From NCBI RefSeq assembly GCF_019320115.1, contig NC_089582.1, forward strand, positions 119,000,657 through 119,064,656: a stretch of DNA of 64,000 bases, written 5' to 3'. This DNA is from Miscanthus floridulus (taxonomy: Eukaryota; Streptophyta; Magnoliopsida; Poales; Poaceae). Positions within the stretch are counted from its first letter, which is position 1. Every line of letters starts with the position of its first letter. The notes under the pieces are model-generated. The model ran no database searches. It was not told the DNA's origin and was given only the letters and a program-made list of their open reading frames with translations. The translations under genes were made by a program, and so were the position numbers. Below are positions 10,901 through 19,477 of the stretch, one piece after another.

Positions 10901-10965
10901 CCTAGAAAATGTAATAAATGCTAAGAATTAATTGCTAATTTGTGGTAAAAATTTTGGGTGTTACA
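7905..10965 (-). repeat. 5' LTR of the chromovirus, complete
   Basis: A 3061-bp LTR, TGTAACACCC to GGGTGCGACA in element orientation, with TG..CA ends. The part 9488-10965 matches the partial LTR at 1-1477. A GC-rich block at about 9540-10680 and an AT-rich flank make up the U3 side. The borders are fixed by the PBS on one side and by loss of similarity at 10966 on the other. Confidence 0.93.
10216..10222 (-). promoter_or_regulatory. TATA box of 5' LTR promoter
   Basis: TATAAAA on the minus strand in a GC-rich setting (CCTATAAAACCCCG), conserved at 729-735 in the other LTR. It is the best candidate for the core promoter of the chromovirus. The transcript would run left, through the U5 side of the LTR, into the extra ORF. 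Confidence 0.55.
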
Positions 10966-11830
10966 GTACTTCGAGTTGTATTCTTGATAGGTTGATGTCG
11001 TGTTTCGGAGCCCTATCAGAAAAGAACTCGATTTTCCGAAAGAACTCGGATAAGACTCCGTCTTGGAAGCGGAGCTTGAGTTTGAATCAGATGCATGAAG
11101 CCGTGAAATCTGAGTTGGATTGGACATCATGAGCTGCGCGAATCTTCCAGCAAGTTGATCTGTCATTGTCATCGAAATAGAATGGTCTTCATGGTGATCC
11201 GAATTTTTGAGGAGATGGACTTGGAGGTTGCCATTATCATCTACCTCACAGATCCATGAACCAAAGATGAAGGTTTATCCTGTCGAGAAGATCATGTTGT
11301 CGAGGTCCATCGAGCTCTCGGATGCAAAGTCGCCGAAAGCCCCAACCTGGTGCGCCAGCTATCGATGTTTCACCACCGATAGCCTGCTACGAGGGTCCTT
11401 GGGGCAGTATGTTGGGGCTTCAGCGTATGCGGAACTCGACGGTAAACGCAAGAGACAGTCGATTTATCCTGGTTCGAGCCCTCGATCTTTGATCGAGTAA
11501 TAGCCCTACGTCCAGTCAGCGTTTAGCCTTTGCGTTGGATTGATTGTAAAATGTCGTGTCGTACAATTGTTCTCTGAACTCCTGTCTCTAGGAACCCTGC
11601 CCTCCTTTATATAGTCAGGAGGTCAGAATCCTAGTCGGTTTATAATGAGAGTTTCTAGTAGGATTACATAATAATACTACTACTAAGATTACAGGGGAAG
11701 AATCCTAGTTAGACTCGATCTTCTCCCTTCCTTGCGGGGTATCCCGTGGGTCTCGCACCGATAGATATGTAACGCTAGTTGAGGGGCTACTGTTGTATGA
11801 GCCCATGAGGTGCTAGGATTAGGGTGCTAA
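10966..11830 (-). mobile_element. Decayed LTR-retrotransposon end, family unclear
   Basis: No gene is seen. On the minus strand the block has a TATA-like run followed by a leader (ACTATATAAAGGAGGGCAGG near 11605) and later a step GCTGGCGCACCAGG (near 11350). Such steps are common at LTR/leader borders of grass gypsy elements. I found no second LTR and no coding domain, so the class is a guess. Confidence 0.35.
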
Positions 11831-12560
11831 AAATATGTTGCGATTAAACTAAATAGCAATGTTTAGTAGAGTTTCGACGCAAAAATGGAGCACCATTACG
11901 GAGAGAAAGTCAAAGGATCGGAGTAGGTAGCATGTGCAACAACAAGAGAGACGACATGCCCATGATTTCTGAACTTTGTGTGTTGTAATCCTTCGAACAA
12001 GCAGTACCCAACCAACTACGTCAAGAAGACCCAAAAAGTCCTTGGAGCAACATTGTATCTCCGGTCCAAGGAGAGGGTCAACGTCGAGGCCGTCGATGTG
12101 CATGGTGGAGGAGGGGCTGGCGTCGTGGTCGTCGCTGAGCGAGGCAAAGGAGTGCTCGATGCTGAGGCCATCATCAACCGAGGCGGAGGAGGTAGAGGAG
12201 TGCTCGATGCCGAGGCCGTCGTCGATTGAGGCGGAGGAGGCGACGCCAAGACTATCATTGAGGGCGCCCGTAGGAGACGCCATGGGTTCAACCGGGAGAA
12301 GCGGGAGCAAGGCGAATTGTGGCCATGGTGAGCGTGGACGGCGAACGAGCGACGGTGGGGAAGAGTGCGGTGTGCGAGACGATGGCGGAGTAGACGACGG
12401 GTGATGGTGGTGCGCGACGATGCCGAGATGGCTTGCCTGCGCCGTATGGCGATGGGACTAGAGGCCATGAGGGGTGTTGTTCCTTGGATCGGAGTTTAGG
12501 GCTCGTTTGGTTTTAACCCTAGGTGGAGCGTAGCCTGTGATATTCCTTGATGGCATTTGG
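11831..12560. other. Unclassified region with short tandem repeat
   Basis: It contains GC-rich sequence with a tandem repeat at about 12140-12240 (unit about 50 bases, ggcggaggag...gtgctcgatgc). On the minus strand this codes two similar runs (DDGLGIEHSS, DDGLSIEHSF) in an open frame at 11849-12310. No family is recognised. gggctcgtttggtttt at 12500 resembles the end of several grass DNA transposons, so a captured or decayed gene fragment is possible. Confidence 0.3.
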
Positions 12561-12915
12561 TTGGTGACTTAGTGTCCTGACAACATCTTTGGTTGCTAGT
12601 TGTTGCTACAAGGTGCTCAAGGTGAATCACACAAACCATTTTGCCAACTTGCAATAACACCCGAATGGGCCCCTGCCTGGCAGCGACCGCCTCGGAAGTT
12701 TCCTTGGCGCCGACGCAAACTTGCCACGCACAGTCGTCCGATTAGGAGGATGCAATCCAAAGGCAGCCGACGAGGCGAGGAGCCGATGGAGCCCGAAGAG
12801 TAGAGACAAGCCTACGATCTCACATGGCCGGGATGGGGCCTCTCCTAGTCCTCTTGCATGGCGTAGTGCGCCTGTGCCACTCTGCCTTGCCCTGTCGATC
12901 ACTTATAGGCATGAA
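12561..12915. other. Intergenic, nothing recognised
   Basis: Moderately GC-rich sequence without a supported gene or repeat. Short open frames exist on both strands but show no domain. Confidence 0.4.
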
Positions 12916-12921
12916 ACAACT

Positions 12922-13025
12922 AATGGCCATGTTCGCTTGTCTTATAATCCGTACTTTTCAGCTTGTTTTTTCAGCCTGTTTTTTTAACCGGAAAGTCTCA
13001 GTATTTATTTCATATCTTTTGTAAG
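12922..13025 (+). repeat. hAT-type MITE fragment
   Basis: ggccatgttcgcttgtctta, then taatccgtacttttcagc and repeated ttttttcagc, is the left end of a common grass MITE family. Related ends occur at 15829 and 23337. The right end is missing where copia sequence begins. Confidence 0.55.
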
Positions 13026-13029
13026 CTCT

Positions 13030-14455
13030 AATTGGGTTGTCATCAATCACTAAAAAGGGATAGATTAAAAGTGCAATCAAGCCTTAATTGTGGGTTTTGG
13101 TGATAACGATCACGCAATTAGAGAACTAATGAGATTCATCGAGATGACAAGCATGGAATTTATATTCGATGATGCTACAAGAAACGAAGGAGCCCTCAAT
13201 TATAAATGTAGATGGCTTCAAACTCAAAGGAGGTTTAAATTCTTTTATATATTGAATTTAAGTATAGGAAAAACCGTACTATAAAGGGGGCACAATGCTT
13301 AAGCTAATATGTGCTACCATATGCTCAAACAATCACATGCATCCTCAGATTCATAGCCAAGATAGTCTACACTTTACTATTACCTTTGCTGTCTTACGGG
13401 GTGCGACCTCCGACTCGCCCGACCCCTTGGGTGCAAGCTTCAACTCGCCCGACCCCTTGGGTGCGAGCTCCGACTCACACGGCCGCTTGGGTGCGGGCTC
13501 TGCCTCGCCCGACCCCTTGATCGCGGGCTCCGTCTTGCCTAACCCCTTGGTCGTGGGCTTTGTCTCGTCCGATCCCTTGGGTGCGGTGTCCGTTAGGGGC
13601 TGGGGGTATATATACCTTTTCCTTTCCTCCTCAACGGCTATCTGCGATTTAAGTGACCGTTGGGGGTTGGGGCGTATATATACATTTGCCCTTTCTTCCC
13701 AATGGCAACCAACCAGCTCTCTTCTTCCTCACTTTAGCACGTCCAAAACAGAGCAGGATCTCTCTCTCTCTCTCTCACTCCATTGTTGATCTCAAGCCAC
13801 CAAGCAAATCCATTGATTTCTCCATCAATCCTTGAGGGATAAATGTCCAAAACTCGGTTAGAGAGCATTGATTCCTAAACTCTAAAGAGTACTTGGTTCA
13901 CGTTTTAGCCGGCGGTTGTGTTTGTTACTCTTGGAGCTTGGCTCCTAGCCGGCTAGAGTGTCGCCCGTGGAGCTTGCCAACTTGTATGGCAGCCTCGGGA
14001 GGTTTTGTAACCACCTCTTGCAGCAAATATAATCACCTCTCTTCTCAAGAGTTCACTTTCTTGACTTAAGAACGAGGTAGGGTCGTAAAGCCCTAAGCCT
14101 TAGTGTATACCTCAACAATGTGGATTTAGGCAAGCCTTGGTGACGAGCTGAACCACGGGATAAATTTTTGTGTCATCTCGTGCTTATGTTGCTACACTTG
14201 TGTTCTTGTTGTTGTTGTTGAGGTGATTTCTTGAGTTCGAGGCCGACCTACTTGTGTGTGGTATTCCCACCACTTTCAGCTGTCGATCTGAGATATACTA
14301 TCCTGCAGGAAGCTAAAAAATTTATCCGATCTAAATTTTGTTGAGTACATTTTAAACTGTGAATTAATCTTTCCTGTAGATGCGACAGTGCCGCGGATGA
14401 ATTTGACTTCGATTTGAGTTAAATTTTTATATGCCTATTCACCGCCCTAGCGTAC
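13030..14455 (+). mobile_element. Copia (SIRE-like) 3' end: polypurine tract and LTR
   Basis: Plus-strand element remnant. gttgtcatcaatcac then taaaaagggatagat (13051-13065) matches, with changes, the region just before the LTRs of elements B and C. The LTR follows from about 13066. It holds two TATA-like runs (gtatatatac at about 13605 and 13675) and ends in tatatgcctattcacc, a near-terminal LTR signature of this group. About 30 bases of LTR end are lost where plantacyanin exon sequence starts. No internal coding part remains. Confidence 0.6.
13399..13590 (+). repeat. 30-bp minisatellite in copia LTR
   Basis: About six imperfect copies of a unit such as gactcgcccgaccccttggg. Read in one frame, they give the repeated peptide SPDPLGA. 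This is LTR sequence and probably not translated. Confidence 0.65.
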
Positions 14456-14519
14456 CCAGAGTTCCCCGCCGCGTTCACCGCCACCACGTTGTGCGCCGTC
14501 GAGTCGTACTTGAACACTG

Positions 14520-14520
<1 letters not shown>

Positions 14521-14572
<52 letters not shown>
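14521..14572. repeat. (AT)n microsatellite at plantacyanin intron acceptor
   Basis: About 52 bases of pure AT alternation directly next to the acceptor TTGCAG of the plantacyanin intron. They take the place of a normal pyrimidine tract. A CA-rich run follows. Confidence 0.95.
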
Positions 14573-14573
<1 letters not shown>

Positions 14574-14583
<10 letters not shown>

Positions 14584-14658
14584 GTACATGCACCCTCAAA
14601 ATAATTCTATCCATAGACACACACACGTACATGCACCCTCAAAATAATTCTATCCACA
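14574..14658. repeat. 43-bp tandem duplication in plantacyanin intron
   Basis: Two near-identical units (cacacacgtacatgcaccct and ataattctatccat) lie 43 bases apart, within the plantacyanin intron. Confidence 0.9.
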
Positions 14659-15035
14659 TATTCCCAATCAGGTAACCATGATTAATAAAATAAGCATGCA
14701 TGCGTTCGACGAGGCTCACCTAGGACATCGTCGGCCCTGAAGCGCTTGCCGTTGGTCCAGGTGTTGCTGTTGAAGGTCCAGCCACCGCGGTCGCCGACGG
14801 TGAACACCGCCGCCTGCGCGGCATGGCCGTGGAGGAGCACGCAGAGGAGGAGCAGGAGGAGCCCCAGGACCACGGCGCCACTGCCTCTTCCCTGCGCCAT
14901 TGCTATACTATACCCACGTACGGCGCGCTCACCTGATGAACGTTGTTCAGACACAGCAGAGAAGGCAAATTAAGCAGGGAAGAAGACTGAGTGAGTGGAC
15001 TGGCAGTTGGCAATGGCCGCCGGGGGAGGGACCGG

Positions 15036-15042
15036 TTTTATA
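15036..15042 (-). promoter_or_regulatory. TATA box of plantacyanin
   Basis: TATAAAA in GCCTATAAAACCGG on the minus strand, about 136 bases before the ATG. The spacing suits a plant core promoter with a leader of about 100 bases. The promoter therefore survives although the gene is cut. Confidence 0.6.
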
Positions 15043-15049
15043 GGCGGCT

Positions 15050-15825
15050 CCCGCCGGCCTGGAGAGTAGAGGCGTGGAGGCCGGTAGGCCCGGCGGAGAG
15101 GGAAAGGGAGGGGAAAAGGAGAGTGAAATGGGGTTATTGGCCAACGACGACCTAGCACAATGGAGGCGCGCCATTACTTTTAGCTTTGGACCGACGACGC
15201 GCCGACCGATGATGGGGAAGACGAAGAGCAGGAAGGAAGAAGAAGGTGGACGACGTCAAGCAATGCTTAGCTTGTGGAGAAACGGAAAAGCTAAGCAGAC
15301 CCATGGTGGTAATTACTTGCACCACATGCTACATACTTGCAAATAAAATCACACCTACAACGAACACACACAAGACACAATAACGACAGCAGCCTCTGCC
15401 TGACACTGTTTAATTTACCCCTAGTCTTAGCTTAATGTATACCGGCGTTCGATTACGAGCTGTAGAAGCTAGCACTGTTCACACGTAGTCTTTGCTAGCT
15501 ATAAAGTTGGATTATACATGTAGGATGTTGGCTTGACGTCAAAGGTAGCGCAATTCAGAGTGCGCCGACCATATGTGTTCGCATGTATGTCAGGTCGCCG
15601 TCGACTGGAACATTCATGACCGGTACATCTGCATTTCCACATCGCCGTACGTATGTATGCTACTGAACAGCGACTGTTAGCTGCAGGGTCGCTGCTCCCA
15701 ACAGCAAGTCAGCAACATCGCATAAATAAATGCGCGGACTAATTAAGTAATTAAGGAGACTAATTAAGTAACGTCGCTAAAGCGTTATAGCACTACTACT
15801 GGTAAGTTAAGCATTGTTGGTAAAA
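15050..15825. other. Upstream region of plantacyanin, no gene
   Basis: Probable promoter and intergenic DNA. I see no coding frame with a domain. Short taattaagtaa repeats occur at about 15740-15770. Confidence 0.45.
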
Positions 15826-15828
15826 CAA

Positions 15829-16010
15829 AGGCCATGTTCACTTCTCTTATAATCCGTATTTTTCAGTTTGTTTTTCAGCCGGAACAGTGTTTTACTCTCA
15901 CAACAAATTAATCGAAATAGTGTTTCGGCTTGTTTTTTCAGCGAAGCTTGTGCTCTACAATCGGAATAGTGTTTCAGCTTGTTTTTTCAGCGAAGCTTGT
16001 GCTCTACACT
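15829..16010 (+). repeat. hAT-type MITE with internal duplication
   Basis: It starts ggccatgttcacttctctta, like 12922 and 23337. An internal unit of about 50 bases (agtgtttcggcttgtttttt, cagcgaagcttgtgctctac) is present twice in tandem at about 15910-16008. Confidence 0.6.
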
Positions 16011-16440
16011 ATCATCGCCAGTGCTCAGGAGTTCCAACCACTGAGACACCAGCACGCACGCGTACCCTAATTAACAGTTGCAGATTGTGGCAGAAAATTC
16101 AATTCATTTGGGTCGTCATTACTTTCATCGAGCACACTGGTGAAATTAAAGCTTCATCGAGACTTTTCAGTTTTCTATCTTTTGCCGACTTCCACTTACA
16201 CAACTGTCGTGTTCAACTCTCACCTTAGTTTGACAAACGAATTTTTCTGCAAACTTTCAGCTGTTACATTGGTTGCTGGCACTAGCACAATAACAGTTCG
16301 TTAGGACAGACAAGTTTACGGTCGGAATGTTATTACATCATCTAAATTAGCATATCTGGGCACTGAGACGTGGATGAGTGCTTCCTGCTTCGACTTACGA
16401 ACCGAGCCTCTACAAAAGGATAGATGTGCACCTTGGCACA
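16011..16440. other. Intergenic, nothing recognised
   Basis: AT-rich sequence with no supported gene or repeat. Confidence 0.4.
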
Positions 16441-17430
16441 GCTAACTACGCACGGCCTTAAATGGTATTAATATGGTATAGAGTGTATGAGAATCCTGTA
16501 CCCTTGTACGGTAGGTATGCTCTATGATACGCGTTGTGTGCGAAAGTATTACGGAAATGCCTTCTATAGGACGTCCCGACGGACGGACGGACCGGACCGC
16601 CCCACCGCGCCCGGAGAAGCACCTCCTGCTGCGGCTGCACTCTATCCGCCGGCGAGATGCCAGCGCCACACCTCCGCGTCGCCGCGAGCTCCATGCGTCT
16701 CCTGCCACGGTGCGCTCCATCTGCCGCCGCGAGCTCTATGCGCCAGCGTCGAGCTCCGCAACGAAAAGTCTCCATTCGTACAGGTAGCAAGGTGACATTG
16801 CACTGAAAGCGCATATTGGAAGCGTATATTTTCAAGTGTTTCAGATGTTTCAGATATATGTTGCAAGTGTTTTATTTCAATATTGCAAAAGTAGATCAAG
16901 ATGTTGCACATGTTGCAATGGCTATACACTTATGTTTCAAGTGTATAATCCAAATGTTTCATCTATTTTAGACGTATGTTGCAAATGTTTCATCTGGATG
17001 TTGCAAAAGTAGATCTAGATATTGCATATATATATATGTAAGTGTTTAAGTGTTTTCGTACGTATGTTGTAAGTGTTTTCATCTGGATTTTACAATTTTT
17101 GCAATGGCTCCACACGCGTTTTCAAGTTTTTTCTAGTGTTTTACAAGTATTTCAGACGTATGTTTCAAGCGTTTTGGCTATTTAGGACACATGTTGCAAG
17201 TGTTTTATCTGAATGTTATAAAAGTAGATCGGATGTTACACATACTAAATGGGACCCACTTGCTGCCGCAGCCTACTGCAACTGCTGGGGAGTCGCCGAG
17301 CGGGCAGACGGTCCTCACCTGCGGTCGGGCGATGTGGGTGTCGCGTGGGCACGCGTAACGAGCCAGCGTGGGAAACATGGTGCAGGAAACAGGCTAGCAC
17401 ACGCGGATGTCCGTCTGGACATCTGAGCTA
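16441..17430. repeat. Non-autonomous DNA transposon-like repeat, ttgcaagtgttt type
   Basis: A GC-rich segment with gacggacggacggaccgg (about 16575) is followed by many degenerate copies of ttgcaagtgttt, atgtttcatctg and acgtatgttgca to about 17220, then another GC-rich end. This internal repeat style is common in dispersed grass elements. The class is not certain and no transposase is present. Confidence 0.45.
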
Positions 17431-17522
17431 AGTATTATTGATGTGATGGTAGAGTTATTGTTAATTTTATTAGGATTCAAAATTCAGTTGTGCAACTATT
17501 TAGATATTTTTGAAGTTTAGTA

Positions 17523-17720
17523 ACTACTCCATCTATGTTCATTTTGGACATCGACACGGTCTCAAAAAAATAACTTTGACTACTACTTTTTGCTATAAAA
17601 TATTTATAACACATAGTTAATATATACTTTTATAAAACTATATTTAGAGATGAATATACTTACGTCACTTTCATATATAAATTCTTTGCTGATTAAAGGC
17701 GGTATACTTGTTTCGTCTAA
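17523..17720 (+). repeat. Stowaway/mariner-like MITE, degenerate
   Basis: It starts tactccatctatgttcattt, a decayed form of the TACTCCCTCCGTCC terminus. Then come cgacacggtctcaaaaa and taactttgactactac, typical of this family. The right terminus is not clear, so this is a partial copy. Confidence 0.6.
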
Positions 17721-18240
17721 AAGCGTGCCTCATGTTGGCGGCTGTTGATTGGGGTGTATTTTGTCCACCATAATCTGCACTATTAATCAGAGCAAGTAAA
17801 CTGCAATGCTTACTTTTTTATACATCAAAGTAGAATGTATCTTTTTTGTTTTGAGGGAACCATATTTCTTTTTCGAGGAAGGACCTAACTAAAGCAGTGT
17901 ATCTCATACCCTATGGGCTATGGGCCGGTCAGGCCCATACCGCAGTGTTGGCCCAGTTCGTAACAGGCCAGGCAACGGGCTCATATCGTGGGCTAAGAGT
18001 AGAGTAGCGTGAGCGGCAGCCCGCAGTGCTCTGCTTGTTCTTTTGTTCGCAGGCCCCCAGGTCACCCAGGCAAATTGCCGCCAGGAGCCCATGACCCATC
18101 TCCTTCCCTATCAAGCAGCGAGCCACCGTCTAAATAAAGGAGAAAAAATTCTTGTGACTCCTTGAGGCGTGTTTGGGAGCGTTTAAAATTGGATATACAG
18201 CTGCCCAACTACCAGAAGCAAGAAAATCTAGTCAAACGTC
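17721..18240. other. Intergenic, nothing recognised
   Basis: Mixed sequence with a short GC-rich block at about 17920-18120. The open frames there carry no recognisable domain. Confidence 0.4.
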
Positions 18241-18244
18241 TGTT

Positions 18245-19130
18245 TTTTCTTCTTGAACTCTAAAACCTATGATTTATTTTTTCTCCTCAAACTATAAAAC
18301 TATAAATCTTATCCTATGAACTCTCAAAACCATTTAAATTACCTCTTTGCCCTGGTTTGGGTGGTTTTGAAGACGGTTTTATCTTTTTTAGTTATTAAAA
18401 GATCAGCAAATATTTGATAAGGTTTTTATGCCTATATGCTTTCAAAATTTTCTTAAAAAAACTAGGATAGATTGGGATAAGTCACATCAAAATAAAAATT
18501 TTAAACCTCACAAGAACATCTCTAGATGCTTAAAAATAGATTTAGCTATAGAAAAATGGTAAAATATCCACAAAAAATATAAAAATTCCACAAACATTTT
18601 AGTCAATGTATAAACTCATCAAATTTTTTCTTGAGATGCAACTAGCATGAATTCAACATACATTAACGTTGAATGTATTCATCCTATGCATTTGTGTTAG
18701 TTGTTTATTATGTTTTTTTTTTATTTTTATGAGTTCTTAAAACATGTTTATACATCAATTAGTGTGTCTTGGAAAGTTTCTAAGATTTTTTAATATTATT
18801 TCTGTTTTCTAGAGATAAATATATTTTTTGAAGAATCTAGAGATATTTTTCATGATATATAAATACGAAGTACTTTATTTGGGTTTGGCATATCCCAATC
18901 TATCCTTAAAATTTTTAAAACCTTATATAGACTTTATTTTGTGAACACTTATATAGACATTTTATGTGGTTTAAAAATCTTATAAAGTAGTTGCCAATTC
19001 TTTTAAACTAAAAAAGATAAGGCGACCTTTAAAACCACTGAAACCAAGGAAGGAAGGTAATTTGAACGGTTTCAAGAGTTTAACAGCTAAAACTATTGGG
19101 TTTAAAGCTTGAAGAGGGAATCAGACTATG
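18245..19130. repeat. Large foldback element (full-length imperfect hairpin)
   Basis: The left arm (18245 onward) is repeated inverted in the right arm (to about 19130), and pairing continues to a centre near 18665 (acattaacgttgaatgt). Paired examples are ggatagattgggata at 18472 with tatcccaatctatcc at 18891, and ttatcttttttagtt at 18379 with aactaaaaaagataa at 19006. The element is AT-rich and carries no ORF. This is a MITE or foldback element; an RNA from it would be one long hairpin. Confidence 0.8.
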
Positions 19131-19477
19131 GTGACGTAAGAGACTATCGTTAAGAGCTGGTACACGTATAGGCCATTACACCGTACAATCTTCCGGATAC
19201 GTTATAAACACTTCAGAATAAACACTACACTGAACTCAAAGGGTACCAATAAGCCTGCAGCCCTCTCAATCAATACTCAGTGGTAACCACTAACCAATCA
19301 AATTGATTTTGCATCCATCTTTTTCCAAAGAATAAAGACATGAATGGCCCCTTATTCACACAGAAAATTCTTTTGAAAGGATATTCACACACAAAATTGC
19401 GGAGGTGCTTCAGAGTTCCAACGCTGATGATGCGAGCTGTTTTCTTGAGCTTCCACAGAGCTGCGCGAGTATCGTAG
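19131..19477. other. Likely 3' flank of the NFD4-like gene
   Basis: AT-rich DNA after the stop codon (minus strand). It probably includes the 3' UTR. No clear polyadenylation signal is singled out. Confidence 0.4.

Larger units (their letters stand above)
1..10965 (-). mobile_element. Ty3/gypsy chromovirus (Tekay/Del-like), cut by window edge
   Basis: An LTR retrotransposon read on the minus strand. In element order it has the 5' LTR (7905-10965), a tRNA-iMet-type PBS, an extra 5' ORF, gag, protease, reverse transcriptase, RNase H, integrase, a chromodomain-like tail, a polypurine tract and the 3' LTR (1-1477, rest outside the window). The gypsy domain order, LTRs of about 3 kb and the chromodomain tail fit the Tekay/Del clade of chromoviruses; that clade name is inferred from family knowledge. 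The base run following the 5' LTR is gtact (10966-10970). It would be the target-site duplication, but the matching flank lies left of the window. The coding part is broken by stops, so the copy cannot act alone. Confidence 0.93.
14457..14900 (-). pseudogene. Plantacyanin (basic blue protein), 3' truncated
   Basis: Secreted type I copper protein of the phytocyanin family. Exon 1 is 14720-14900: ATG 14900, a signal peptide of about 30 residues (GLLLLLLCVLLHGHAAQA), then the domain start FTVGDRGGWTFN. The donor is G/GTGAG and the intron is 14517-14719. Exon 2 starts at 14516 after TTGCAG and reads VFKYDSTAHNVVAVNAAG, which holds the first His ligand. The frame then runs into copia LTR sequence near 14457. 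The Cys, second His and Met ligands and the conserved Cys pair are lost, so no copper site can form. The missing 3' part is not found on the other side of the copia fragment. Confidence 0.85.

Noticed and set aside
14521..14660. Short regular repeats that could suggest an array
   Set aside because: A simple AT/CA microsatellite and one 43-bp duplication; no spacers, no CRISPR context, and the genome is a plant.
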